A stretch of 64,000 nucleotides of DNA from DATBDM01 sp034664425 (GCA_034664425.1 JAXDHR010000096.1:1-64000), one strand, 5' to 3'. Shown: positions 15,419 through 23,909, counted from the stretch's first letter. Translations and numbers: made by a program. Notes: generated by a model from the sequence alone, not told the origin.

Positions 15419-17716
15419 GTGGCCGGGCACACGCCCATCGACCGCGAGCACGTCACCGCCGATCCCGCCGCGGCCGATATCCCCGGCGACCTGACGCGGC
15501 TCGAGCGCGAGCTGCTCGCCGACCTCTTCGCGATCGTCTCCGAGCACGCCGACGAGGTCGCCGAGCCCATCGACCGCCGCCGCGTCGTGCAGGCCTTCAC
15601 GTTCTCCTGCGAACACCACGCCGACCAGCGCCGGCAGTCGGGTGAGGAGTTCATCGTCCATCCCGTCGGCGTTGCGAAGATCTGCGCCGGCATGCGCCTC
15701 GACACCGAGACGCTGTGCGCCGCGTTGCTGCACGACACCGTCGAGGACACGACCGCGAACCTCGAGGAGGTCCGGACCGCCTTCGGCGAGGAGGTCGCGA
15801 GCCTCGTCGACGGCGTCACCAAGCTCACCGGCATCACGTTCCAGTCGCGCGACGAGGCGCAGGCCGAGAACTACCGCAAGATGATGGTCGCGATGGCCAC
15901 GGACGTCCGGGTCATCCTGATCAAGCTGGCCGACCGGCTGCACAACATGCGCACGCTCGGCGCGATGCCCAAGCCCAAGCAGATCGAGAAGGCGAAGGAG
16001 ACCCTCGAGATCTACGCGCCGCTCGCGCACCGGCTCGGCATCCACGCCATCAAGTGGGAGCTCGAGGACCTCGCCTTCGCGACGTTGCATCCGCGCAAGT
16101 ACCAGGAGATCAAGGGCCTGGTCAACCAGCAGCGCGAGGAACGCGAGCACTACGTCGCGCGCGCCGGCGGCTACCTGGCCAAGGAGCTCGAGGCGCTCGG
16201 CATCGAGTCCGAGATCTCAGGGCGCGCGAAGCACTTCTACTCGATCTACTCGAAGATGACCAAGAAGGGCCGCGAGTTCAACGAGATCTACGACCTCACG
16301 GCCATGCGGGTGATCGTCGACTCGGTGAAGGACTGCTACGGAGCCGTCGGGGTCATCCATTCGCTCTGGAAGCCGCTGCCGGGGCGCTTCAAGGACATGG
16401 TCGCCATGCCCAAGTTCATCTTGTACCAGGCGCTCCACACCACGGTGATCGGACCCGAGGGCCGGCCGCTCGAGATCCAGATCCGCACCCGCGAGATGCA
16501 CGAGACCGCCGAGTACGGCGTCGCCGCGCACTGGCGCTACAAGGAGGGGGCGAGCAAGGCCGCCGGGGGCGTCGACCCGACCGAGGTCAAGCTGAAGTGG
16601 CTCAAGTCGCTGATCGACGACTCGGTCGACGAGGACGATCCGCTCGAGTTCACCGACCAGCTCCGCGGCCAGCTGATCGAGGAGGAGGTCTTCGTCTTCA
16701 CCCCCAAGGGCGAGGTCAAGTCGCTCGCCGCTGGGGCCACGCCGCTGGACTTCGCCTACGAGATCCACACCGACGTCGGCCACCGCTGCGTCGGCGCCAA
16801 GGTCAACGGCAAGATCGTGCCGCTGCACTACGAGCTCGAGTCGGGCGACATCGTCGAGATCCTGACGTCCAAGCGCGAGCGCGGCCCGTCGCGCGACTGG
16901 CTCTCGCTGGTCAAGACGACCCGCGCGCGCAACAAGATCCGCGCCTGGTTCAAGGCCGAGTCGCGCGACGACTCCGAGCACACTGGCCGCGATCTGCTGC
17001 AGGAGCACCTGACGAAGGCCGGGCTGCCCGCGCAGAAGCTGACCGGGTCGCCGCTGCTCGCCGACGTGATCCGCGAGATGGGCTTCCGCAAGGCTGACGA
17101 CTTCTACATCGCGCTGGGCGGCGCGAAGATCTCGCCGAAGGTCGTCGTCAACAAGGTCCTCCAGCGCCTCAAGCAGGGCGAGTCGGCCGAGGAGGAGATC
17201 TCCGCCGCGGACGACCTGATCAGGCCGGTCAACCGGCGCCGGCCCGAGGCGCCCTCGTCGAAGTTCGGCATTCGCGTCGAGGGCGTCGAGGACGTTCCCC
17301 TGCGCCTGGCCAAGTGCTGCCGGCCGGTGTCGGGCGACACGATCCTCGGCTACGTCTCGCTCGGCCGCGGCATCACGATCCACCGCGAGGACTGTCCCAA
17401 CGTGGTCGCGCTGCGCAAGGATCCCGACCGCTTCGTGCCCGTCTCCTGGGACGGAGACTCGGAGACCTCGTTCAAGGTCGAGCTACAGGTCGATGCCTGG
17501 GATCGTCACCGGCTGCTCGAGGACCTCTCGCGCACGTTCGCCGAGGGCGGCGTGAACATCATCGAGGCGCGCTGCATCGTCCAGCAGCCGATGGTCAAGA
17601 ATCGCTTCGTGGTCGAGGTCGGGGACCTGCAGGCGCTGCGCGGGACGATCAACCGCCTGCGGGCGATCGACGCCGTCTTCGACGCCTACCGCGTGATCCC
17701 CGCGGGCGGCGGCTAG
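15419..17716 (+). CDS. rel: bifunctional (p)ppGpp synthetase/hydrolase Rel
   Basis: A 765-residue long RelA/SpoT homologue. The HD hydrolase domain has the motifs HPVGVAKI, LLHDTVEDT and KLADRLHNMRTLG. The synthetase domain has EIYDLTAMRVIVDSVKDCYG, YQALHTTVIGPEGRPLEIQI and AEYGVAAHWRYKE. TGS (VFVFTPKGEVKSL), zinc-finger (LAKCCRPVSGD) and C-terminal ACT domains follow. It makes and degrades the stringent-response alarmone. The start is uncertain: GTG 15419 has GGAGG 11 bases upstream and gives a normal length. The frame is open further upstream into recJ without another good start. The stop shares a CTAG with the convergent gene. Confidence 0.92.
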   Translation: MAGHTPIDREHVTADPAAADIPGDLTRLERELLADLFAIVSEHADEVAEPIDRRRVVQAFTFSCEHHADQRRQSGEEFIVHPVGVAKICAGMRLDTETLCAALLHDTVEDTTANLEEVRTAFGEEVASLVDGVTKLTGITFQSRDEAQAENYRKMMVAMATDVRVILIKLADRLHNMRTLGAMPKPKQIEKAKETLEIYAPLAHRLGIHAIKWELEDLAFATLHPRKYQEIKGLVNQQREEREHYVARAGGYLAKELEALGIESEISGRAKHFYSIYSKMTKKGREFNEIYDLTAMRVIVDSVKDCYGAVGVIHSLWKPLPGRFKDMVAMPKFILYQALHTTVIGPEGRPLEIQIRTREMHETAEYGVAAHWRYKEGASKAAGGVDPTEVKLKWLKSLIDDSVDEDDPLEFTDQLRGQLIEEEVFVFTPKGEVKSLAAGATPLDFAYEIHTDVGHRCVGAKVNGKIVPLHYELESGDIVEILTSKRERGPSRDWLSLVKTTRARNKIRAWFKAESRDDSEHTGRDLLQEHLTKAGLPAQKLTGSPLLADVIREMGFRKADDFYIALGGAKISPKVVVNKVLQRLKQGESAEEEISAADDLIRPVNRRRPEAPSSKFGIRVEGVEDVPLRLAKCCRPVSGDTILGYVSLGRGITIHREDCPNVVALRKDPDRFVPVSWDGDSETSFKVELQVDAWDRHRLLEDLSRTFAEGGVNIIEARCIVQQPMVKNRFVVEVGDLQALRGTINRLRAIDAVFDAYRVIPAGGG

Positions 17717-18384
17717 CCCGCCGCCACGCGGAGCCTGCGGGTGGCGCTGGTGCCGCGCAGGTGGTCGCCGTCGCCGCTCGCGGCGCGCACGCGGTAGGTG
17801 CCGGTGCGCGTGACCTTCACGCGCTTCGCGTAGCGCGAGACCGCGTCGCCGGCGTCCTGCAGCGTCGTGCGGGCGACCGTACGCCAGCTGCCGTCCGCGC
17901 GGCGGCGCTGGATGCGCACCGGGGCGCCGTCGTGGGCGGGCGCGACCGTGCCGGAGAAGCGCACCCGCTGCCCCCGTGCGGGCGTGCGGTCGGAGACGCG
18001 GATGCCGACCCGCAGGCGCACGCCGACGTCGACCGTGGCGCTCGTGGCCGGCGGCGCGGTCTTGGCCTGCGCGCGGTAGCGGGTCAGCGCGGTCGGGGCG
18101 TTGGTGGCCGACCAGTCGCCGTTGGCGTCGGTCTTGGCGGTCGCGACGTCGGTGTAGGTGCCATCGAAGGGCGCGGTGTCGGCCTGGACCGCGACGAGCT
18201 GGCCGGCGGCGGACTTGCCGCCGCTGAGCTTGCCGCTCAGGGTCGTCGCCCGTCCGAAGGTCACCGCGCTCGGCGCCGCGGCGATCGTGAGCTTGGCGGG
18301 GAGCTTGGGAGGCTTCGCGGCCTGGACGGCCGCGGGCGCGAGCAGCGCCGCGGCGGCCGCGAGGCCGAGCGTTGACTTGAGCAT
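17713..18384 (-). CDS. secreted protein with Ig-like repeats, unknown function
   Basis: A 223-residue exported protein: a signal peptide MLKSTLGLAAAAALLAPAA cleaved near VQA-AK, then two beta-rich modules. The first (LTIAAAPSAVTFGRATTLSG and onward) and second (LRVGIRVSDRTPARGQRVRF and onward) both look like bacterial Ig-like/invasin domains built as SGTV or SGKL strands. No catalytic residues are evident. It probably acts at the cell surface. It is convergent with rel, and the two stop codons overlap in one CTAG. Confidence 0.65.
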   Translation of the reverse strand: MLKSTLGLAAAAALLAPAAVQAAKPPKLPAKLTIAAAPSAVTFGRATTLSGKLSGGKSAAGQLVAVQADTAPFDGTYTDVATAKTDANGDWSATNAPTALTRYRAQAKTAPPATSATVDVGVRLRVGIRVSDRTPARGQRVRFSGTVAPAHDGAPVRIQRRRADGSWRTVARTTLQDAGDAVSRYAKRVKVTRTGTYRVRAASGDGDHLRGTSATRRLRVAAG

Positions 18385-18440
18385 GCTCGTTGCAACGCCG
18401 CGGACCCGGCCCGGGTTGGTTGCAGACGCGCTCGACGCCG

Positions 18441-19415
18441 CTACGCGACGACGCGCAGGGCGCCGGGGGCGACGGTGAACGTCGCCTGCTCGGCATCGCC
18501 GATGTGGTCGCCGTCGACCTGGAGCGGCACCGGCCGGCCGTCGATCGAGCGGACCGTGACGTCGTGGACGCCTGCGAACGCCTCGACCTTGGCGTGGCGG
18601 GCGATCCGCGCCGCGCCCGAGAGCGCCCGGAACGCGATCGTCGGGACGTCGATCGGGCTCGCGCGGGTGAGGACCACCCCGGCGAGGTCGCCCGAGTCGA
18701 GCGCCGCGCCCTCGACCAGGTTCACCGGGCGCTGCTTGAAGTACGTGTAGGGAGCGGCGTTCTGCAGGAAGACGCTGACGCCGGGGATCGTGCGCCCGTC
18801 GGCCTGCACCTCGAGCCTCGGCGGGCGGATGACGTAGCGGCGCAGGAACGTCCGCACCGCCATCTCGGTGAAGTACCAGGCGCCCCAGCGCGTCTTGCGA
18901 TCGGGATGGGCGTCGACCCGCTCGACGACGCTGGCGTCGAGCCCCATGCCCGCGGCGAAGGTGAACCAGCGGCCGTCGACGCGGCCGAGATCGGCACGGC
19001 GCGGCTCCCAGGCGTCGGCCATGTTGAGCAGGTGCTCGGTCGCGTCGACGACGTCGTGGGGGATGCCGAGGATCTTCGCGTAGACGTTGTTGGAGCCGCC
19101 GGGCAGGCAGGTCAGCGGCGTCTCGGAGCCCGCAAGCCCGTTGGCGGCCTCGTTGACCGTGCCGTCGCCGCCGAAGGCGACGACGACGTCGTAGCCCTCG
19201 CGGGCGGCCTCGCGGCAGAGCTCCGTCGCGTGCCCGCGCCGCTGGGTGTCCACCGCGTGGACCTCGTAGCGGCCCTGCAGCGCGTAGACGACCAGGTGCT
19301 TGAGCCGGTCGGACATCGTCGTCGCGTACGGGTTGACGATCACCAGCATCCGCTTGGCTTCCGCGGGGCGCTCGAGCGCCGCCACGTCGGCCATCCGCTG
19401 GAGGTCTAGAGCCAT
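18441..19415 (-). CDS. diacylglycerol kinase-family lipid kinase
   Basis: A 324-residue DAGK-catalytic-domain protein (YegS/DgkB type). Motifs: LVIVNPYATTMSDR near the N-terminus, the nucleotide loop VVAFGGDGTVNEAANGL, then LPGGSNNVYAKILGIP, and a C-terminal beta domain ending near VPLQVDGDHIGD. Such enzymes phosphorylate diacylglycerol or related lipids at the membrane. The ATG at 19415 lies inside the last codons of corA (10-base overlap). An in-frame ATG at 19394 is equally possible; neither has a strong Shine-Dalgarno sequence. Confidence 0.88.
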   Translation of the reverse strand: MALDLQRMADVAALERPAEAKRMLVIVNPYATTMSDRLKHLVVYALQGRYEVHAVDTQRRGHATELCREAAREGYDVVVAFGGDGTVNEAANGLAGSETPLTCLPGGSNNVYAKILGIPHDVVDATEHLLNMADAWEPRRADLGRVDGRWFTFAAGMGLDASVVERVDAHPDRKTRWGAWYFTEMAVRTFLRRYVIRPPRLEVQADGRTIPGVSVFLQNAAPYTYFKQRPVNLVEGAALDSGDLAGVVLTRASPIDVPTIAFRALSGAARIARHAKVEAFAGVHDVTVRSIDGRPVPLQVDGDHIGDAEQATFTVAPGALRVVA

Positions 19416-20410
19416 CCGCGCCGCCGGAAGAACACCACGAGCCCGCCGAGCACGACCACCATCGTGACGATGATGGCCCAGAACGCGTGGATGCTCTGCT
19501 CGCCCGGGACACGCACGTTCATGCCCCAGATCGAGGCGATCAGCGTCAGCGGGAGGATGATCACCGAGAAGGCCGTGAGCACGCGGAAGACCTCGTTGGT
19601 CCGGTGCGCGAGCGCCGACTCGTTCGTCGCCTCGAGCGCCTCGACGACCTCCTTGTAGTTCTCGAGCATGTCCCACACCCGCTCCGACGCGTCCTGGATG
19701 TCGTCGAAGTAGAGGTCGAGGTCCTCGGCGATGTAGCGCGCCTTCGTGCGCTCGAGGTCGCGGAACGCCGCGCGTTGCGGTCGCACGATCTTGCGGAAGT
19801 TGATGATCTCCTGCTTGACGTTGGAGATGTCGCGCACGACCTCGTCGGAGTTGCCTTCGAAGATCTCCTCCTCGATGCGCTCGAGTTTGTTGCCCATCTT
19901 GCGCAGCATCGGGAACGAGGAGTCGACGAGGTCGTCGACGATCCGGTAGAGCAGGTAGCCGGCGCCCTTGGAGAACAGCTGGTCGCGCAGCTCCTCGTTG
20001 GTGCGCACGCGCTCGAACAGGTACTCGAGCGGCTGCAGCGGCTCGTTGGGGAGCGTGATCAGGTAGTCGGGGCCGACGAAGATGTCGACCTCGGCCGCGT
20101 TGAGACGGCCGACCGTCTTGTCGTAGCGAGGGAAGTGCAGGACGATGAACTGGTAGTCGTCGTACTCGTCGACCTTCGGGCGCTGGTTGCGCGAGAGCAC
20201 GTCCTCGTAGTCGAGCGGGTGGAACTCGAAGCGCTCCTCGAGCCACGCCTGGTCGGCGGCACGGGGGCGGAGGATGTTGATCCAGCGGAGGCCCGGGGCC
20301 TCGACGATCTCGGCGCGCGGCTCGTCGCGCTCAGGCGAGCGCGCCGCCGCGGCGGCGGCGAGGGCGCGGGCCGAACGGCGCCCGAAGGGGGAGCGAGGAA
20401 GGCTCGGCAT
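19406..20410 (-). CDS. corA: CorA-family magnesium/cobalt transporter
   Basis: A 334-residue 2-TM-GxN channel. The soluble N-terminal domain (WINILRPRAADQAWLEE and EYDDYQFIVLHF), the long helices with ENYKEVVEALEATNE, and the two C-terminal membrane segments are present. The selectivity motif GMN (IWGMNV) is followed by the periplasmic loop (PGEQSIHAF). It forms a pentameric Mg2+ channel in the membrane. ATG 20410 was chosen; the frame is open upstream but runs back over the riboswitch region, so a longer protein is unlikely. Confidence 0.93.
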   Translation of the reverse strand: MPSLPRSPFGRRSARALAAAAAARSPERDEPRAEIVEAPGLRWINILRPRAADQAWLEERFEFHPLDYEDVLSRNQRPKVDEYDDYQFIVLHFPRYDKTVGRLNAAEVDIFVGPDYLITLPNEPLQPLEYLFERVRTNEELRDQLFSKGAGYLLYRIVDDLVDSSFPMLRKMGNKLERIEEEIFEGNSDEVVRDISNVKQEIINFRKIVRPQRAAFRDLERTKARYIAEDLDLYFDDIQDASERVWDMLENYKEVVEALEATNESALAHRTNEVFRVLTAFSVIILPLTLIASIWGMNVRVPGEQSIHAFWAIIVTMVVVLGGLVVFFRRRGWL

Positions 20411-20450
20411 GGCTGCGACTGAGCGGTTCGTCCGAGAGCGGCATGGCGTT

Positions 20451-20461
20451 GACTGACAGTC
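20451..20461. repeat. palindrome in the corA / methionine-operon intergenic region
   Basis: GACTGACAGTC is an 11-base inverted repeat (5-bp arms, one central base) within the divergent 346-base region. On the minus strand TAGACT overlaps it and could be the corA -10, so it may be a corA operator. This is inference only. Confidence 0.3.
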
Positions 20462-20553
20462 TACGGCTCTTCGGATGAAACTGGTTTCGCCTGCCAGGCG
20501 CCTCGCTTCGCAGGCTCCGCTCGGCGCCTTCGGCGACGCTACGGAGAATTCGC

Positions 20554-20559
20554 TACCCT
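20554..20559 (+). promoter_or_regulatory. -10 element of the SAM-riboswitch operon
   Basis: TACCCT would start transcription near 20566, about a dozen bases before the first helix of the riboswitch. No clear -35 was found. It is supported by the position of the aptamer. Confidence 0.4.
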
Positions 20560-20577
20560 GCCGAAGACATAGCTGGA

Positions 20578-20698
20578 CGCATCCAGAGGGGTGGAGGGAC
20601 TGGCCCGATGAAACCCCGCCAACCTGCTTCGGCGCGCGAGCGCCGAGGACAAGGTGGCAATTCCAACAGGCTCCAAAGACGACGGCCTGGGAGATGCG
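20578..20698 (+). ncRNA. SAM-I (S-box) riboswitch
   Basis: The core consensus is clear: GAGGGGTGGAGGGACTGGCC (from 20585), then GATGAAACC and CAACC, later GGTGGCAATTCC and CAACAGG. Helix P1 closes with CGCATC (20578-20583) and GATGCG (20693-20698), perfectly complementary. SAM-I aptamers bind S-adenosylmethionine and shut off methionine and sulfur genes. No T-rich terminator follows. Instead CTTCCGCC (20724-20731) can pair with GGC (20740-20742) and GGAAG (20746-20750), which would bury the Shine-Dalgarno sequence, so control is probably at translation. It is 59 bases upstream of the threonine-synthase-like gene. Confidence 0.93.
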
Positions 20699-20756
20699 GC
20701 GATGGGTTCCGGGTCTCCTCGAGCTTCCGCCGCACACCGGGCGAAGGAAGACACAG

Positions 20757-21992
20757 ATGCCGGCAGATGCCCTGAAGTGCAAGGAGTGCTCCACCACCTA
20801 CCCCGCTGACGCGCGCTACGTCTGCGAGCGCTGCTTCGGCCCGCTCGAGGTGGTCTACGCCGCGCCGGCCGCGAGCCCGGACGAGCTGCGCCGCCGGATC
20901 CAGGCCGGCCCGCACACGATCTGGCGCTACAGCGACTTCCTTCCCGTCGACGCCGCCCCGCGGGCCAGCCTGCCGACGGGCTGGACGCCGCTCGTGCGTG
21001 CCGACCGGCTCGCCGAGCGGCTCGGGCTGCGCGAGGTCTGGATCAAGGACGAGCGCGCAAACCCCACCCACTCGTTCAAGGACCGCGTCGTCTCGGTCGC
21101 GCTCGCGCGTGCTCGCGAGCTCGGCTTCGACACGATCGCGTGCGCCTCCACCGGCAACCTCGCCAACGCAGTCAGCGCGCACGCCGCCAACGGCGGCTTC
21201 CCCGCCTACGTGATCATCCCGGCCGACCTCGAGCCCGAGAAGATCCTCGCCAATGCCGCCTACGGCTCCCACGTCGTCGGCGTCCACGGCAACTACGACG
21301 CCGTCAACCGGCTCTGCACCGAGCTCTCCGCGGAGCGCGACGGCTGGGCGTTCGTGAACATCAACATGCGGCCCTACTACTCGCAGGGCTCCAAGACGCT
21401 CGCCTTCGAGACGGTCGAGCAGCTCGGCTGGGAGCTGCCCGACCGCGTCGTCGCCCCGATCGCCTCCGGGTCGCTGTTCACGAAGGTCGCGCGCGGCTTC
21501 GAGGAGTGGATCGAGGCCGGGCTCGTCGAGGGCGACGTGCCGCGTATGAACGGCGCGCAGGCGCTCGGCTGCTCGCCCGTCGCGCAGGCCTGGGAGGCGG
21601 GCACCGACGTCTGCCGCCCGGTCAAGCCGGACACGATCGCGAAGTCGCTCGCGATCGGCAACCCGGCCGACGGCCCCTACGCCATCGAGCTCGCGCGCCG
21701 TACCGGCGGCGGCGTCGACTCGGTCACCGACGACGAGATCCGCGCCGGCATCCGCCTGCTCGCCGAGACGACCGGCATCTTCACCGAGACGGCCGGCGGT
21801 GTCACCACGGCGGTCCTGGCCAAGCTCGCCGAGCGTGGCGAGATCGATCCGGCCGAGCGCGTGGTCGCGTACATCACCGGAGACGGCCTGAAGACGCTCG
21901 ACGCGGTCCGCGAAGGCTTCGAGGTGACGGAGATCGCGCCGTCGCTGAAGGCGTTCGACGCGGCGTTCGCTCCCGCCGGAGCGGTGGCCTGA
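20757..21992 (+). CDS. threonine synthase homologue under SAM-riboswitch control, possible homocysteine-forming enzyme
   Basis: A 411-residue fold-type II PLP enzyme with an N-terminal zinc ribbon (Cys8, 11, 23, 26), the PLP lysine in NPTHSFKDR (Lys108) and the phosphate/substrate loop ASTGNLANAV (~130-138). By homology it is threonine synthase, which acts on O-phosphohomoserine. Two things argue for another product: it lies behind a SAM riboswitch, and it overlaps by one base a CysO-like sulfur carrier followed by metF. CysM of mycobacteria uses O-phosphoserine plus CysO-thiocarboxylate; the analogous reaction here would be O-phosphohomoserine plus carrier-thiocarboxylate giving homocysteine. 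ATG 20757 has the Shine-Dalgarno GAAGGAAG. Whether it also makes threonine is unknown. Confidence 0.85.
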   Translation: MPADALKCKECSTTYPADARYVCERCFGPLEVVYAAPAASPDELRRRIQAGPHTIWRYSDFLPVDAAPRASLPTGWTPLVRADRLAERLGLREVWIKDERANPTHSFKDRVVSVALARARELGFDTIACASTGNLANAVSAHAANGGFPAYVIIPADLEPEKILANAAYGSHVVGVHGNYDAVNRLCTELSAERDGWAFVNINMRPYYSQGSKTLAFETVEQLGWELPDRVVAPIASGSLFTKVARGFEEWIEAGLVEGDVPRMNGAQALGCSPVAQAWEAGTDVCRPVKPDTIAKSLAIGNPADGPYAIELARRTGGGVDSVTDDEIRAGIRLLAETTGIFTETAGGVTTAVLAKLAERGEIDPAERVVAYITGDGLKTLDAVREGFEVTEIAPSLKAFDAAFAPAGAVA

Positions 21993-22267
21993 TGGCGGTG
22001 ACGGTGAAGCTGCCGACGCAGCTGCGCGACGCCGCCGGCGGCGCCGCGAGCGCCGAGGTCGAGGCGGGCACCGTCGGGGAGGCGCTCGACGCGCTCTACG
22101 CGAGGCACGGCGAGCTGCGCTCCCGCATGGCCGACGACGACGGCAGCCTGCGCCGCTTCGTGAACGTCTACCTCGCGGGCGAGGACATCCGCTTCCTCGA
22201 CGGCCTCGACACCACCGTCCCGGATGGCGCCGAGCTGACCGTGCTTCCCGCGGTGGCGGGCGGCTGA
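21992..22267 (+). CDS. MoaD/ThiS-type sulfur carrier protein, CysO-like
   Basis: A 91-residue beta-grasp ubiquitin-like protein ending in the exposed VAGG tail that is adenylated and thiocarboxylated in sulfur carriers. The second half (RFVNVYLAGEDIRF and GAELTVLPAVAGG) is strikingly like mycobacterial CysO, the thiocarboxylate donor for CysM. The ATG overlaps the stop of the threonine-synthase-like gene (TGATG), so the two are made together. It probably delivers sulfide to that enzyme. The activating MoeB/MoeZ-type protein is not in the window. Confidence 0.88.
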   Translation: MAVTVKLPTQLRDAAGGAASAEVEAGTVGEALDALYARHGELRSRMADDDGSLRRFVNVYLAGEDIRFLDGLDTTVPDGAELTVLPAVAGG

Positions 22268-22270
22268 GCG

Positions 22271-23155
22271 ATGCGGATCGACGAGCGCCTCGCGGCGGGC
22301 GGCGAGCCCGTCCTGTCGTTCGAGTTCTTGCCCCCGCGCAGCGTCGAGGCCGAGCTGGCCTTGTGGCGCGCGGTCGAGGAGCTGCGCCGGCTCGAGCCGG
22401 CGTTCGTCTCGGTCACCTACGGCGCGGGCGGCTCGACCCGCGATCTGACGCTCGCGCTGGTGCGCCGGCTCGCTCGCGAGCATCGCCTCGAGGCGATGCC
22501 GCACCTCACCTGCGTCGATTCGACGCGCGAGGAGCTGCGCGGCCTGCTCGCCGAGATCGCCGCCCAGGGGGCCGGCAACGTCCTCGCGCTGCGTGGCGAT
22601 CCGCCGCACGGACGCGACCCGCGGCGCGAGCGGGTCGCGCCGGCCGACGGCCTCGGCTCGGCGGCCGAGCTCGCCGCGCTGGCGCGCGAGACCGGCGATT
22701 TCTGCGTGGCCGGCGCGTGCTACCCGGAGTCCGCCGAGCTCGACTACGTCCGCGCGAAGGTCGACGCCGGGGTGTCGGTGCTCGTCACCCAGCTGTTCTT
22801 CGACAACGCCGACTACTTCCGCTTCGTCGAGCGTCTGCGCGCCGCCGGCATCGACGTGCCCGTGCTGCCGGGGATCATCCCGATCGCCAGCGCCGCGCAG
22901 GTCGAGCGGCTCGCCGCCATGTGCGGCGCCGGCGTCCCCTCCGGCCTGCGCCGCGAGCTCGAGCAGCGAGCGCACGACCCGGCCGCGGCCGCCCAGCTCG
23001 GCATCGCCTACGCGACCGCCCAGTGCGCCGAGCTGCTCGACGCCGGGGTCCCGGGGCTGCACTTCTACACGTTCAACCGCTCCCCGGCCACGCTGTCGAT
23101 CGTCGGTGCTCTGCGCGCCCAGGGCCGCTGGGCCTCCGCGGTTGCCCCGCGCTGA
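22271..23155 (+). CDS. metF: 5,10-methylenetetrahydrofolate reductase
   Basis: A 294-residue FAD-dependent TIM-barrel enzyme that makes 5-methyl-THF, the methyl donor for turning homocysteine into methionine. Motifs: SFEFLPPRS with the catalytic Glu, VSVTYGAGGSTRD, HLTCVDSTREEL, NVLALRGDPP, VTQLFFDNADYF and HFYTFNRS. Length is normal. It begins four bases after the sulfur-carrier gene and belongs to the SAM-riboswitch operon, which supports a methionine role for the whole set. Confidence 0.95.
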   Translation: MRIDERLAAGGEPVLSFEFLPPRSVEAELALWRAVEELRRLEPAFVSVTYGAGGSTRDLTLALVRRLAREHRLEAMPHLTCVDSTREELRGLLAEIAAQGAGNVLALRGDPPHGRDPRRERVAPADGLGSAAELAALARETGDFCVAGACYPESAELDYVRAKVDAGVSVLVTQLFFDNADYFRFVERLRAAGIDVPVLPGIIPIASAAQVERLAAMCGAGVPSGLRRELEQRAHDPAAAAQLGIAYATAQCAELLDAGVPGLHFYTFNRSPATLSIVGALRAQGRWASAVAPR

Positions 23156-23909
23156 CCTCGAGGTCGCCGTCGCGCTCGTCGAGGCGGCGGGGGCGGCGGT
23201 CCGCGCCGCGCGCGAGCGGCCGGTCGTGGTCGAGGCGAAGACCGCCGCGACCGACGTCGTCACCGCCGCCGACCACGCGGCCGAGGCCGCGATGGTGGCG
23301 ATCCTGGGCGCCGAGCGCCCCGAGGACGGCATCCTCGGCGAGGAGGGCGCCAGCGCCGACACCGGCGCCGGCGGGCGCACCTGGGTGCTCGACGCGCTCG
23401 ACGGGACGCTGAACTTCGCCACCGGCCTCGGGCCCTACTGCTGCGCTGCCGCGCTCGTCGCGGACGGCCGCGCGCTCGCGGTCGCGGTGCTCGATCCGAT
23501 CGCCGGGCGGCGCTGGACGGCCACGGCGGGAGAGGGCGCGTTCGCCGACGACGCGCCGATCCGCGCGCGGGGCCCGGAGCGGCTCGCCGACGCGATCCTC
23601 GCCACCTACGCCCATCCGGACCGCAAGGGCCGCGCGGGCGTGATCGACGGCTTCCGCGCGCTCGTCGAGCACGCCGGCATGCTGCGGATCATCGGATCGG
23701 GCACGCTCGATCTCGCCTGGGTCGCCGAGGGCCGGCTGCACGGCTGGGTCCAGCCCGGCGTGGAGCCGTGGGACTGGTACCCGGGCGCGCTGCTCGTCGC
23801 CGAGGCGGGCGGCGTCCAAGCGGAGGTCGTCCGCGCCGGTACGCCCTGGCGGGTCGCCGCGGCGAACGCGGCCCTGCTGGACGAGCTCGTGGCGGTGCTG
23901 GCGGCCTAG
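23142..23909 (+). CDS. inositol-monophosphatase-family phosphatase
   Basis: A 255-residue lithium-sensitive-type sugar phosphatase: VTAADHAAE, GEEGA (metal Glu), WVLDALDGTLNFATG (metal Asp residues) and the C-terminal VEPWDWYPGALLVAEAGG. Substrates in the family include inositol-1-phosphate, histidinol phosphate and 3'-phosphoadenosine 5'-phosphate (CysQ). Given its place in a sulfur/methionine operon a PAP-phosphatase role is conceivable, but it is not shown. Mycothiol synthesis also needs inositol. TTG 23142, overlapping metF by 14 bases, is the only reasonable start; no GTG or ATG lies before the first motif. Confidence 0.82.
   Translation: MPRADLEVAVALVEAAGAAVRAARERPVVVEAKTAATDVVTAADHAAEAAMVAILGAERPEDGILGEEGASADTGAGGRTWVLDALDGTLNFATGLGPYCCAAALVADGRALAVAVLDPIAGRRWTATAGEGAFADDAPIRARGPERLADAILATYAHPDRKGRAGVIDGFRALVEHAGMLRIIGSGTLDLAWVAEGRLHGWVQPGVEPWDWYPGALLVAEAGGVQAEVVRAGTPWRVAAANAALLDELVAVLAA

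Noticed and set aside
20578..20698. T-box or cobalamin leader
   Set aside because: The core matches the SAM-I consensus throughout and P1 closes perfectly; no T-box sequence is present.
20475..20756. N-terminal extension of the threonine-synthase homologue upstream of ATG 20757
   Set aside because: This stretch contains the SAM riboswitch, and its translation has no similarity to the family; the zinc ribbon begins at ATG 20757.
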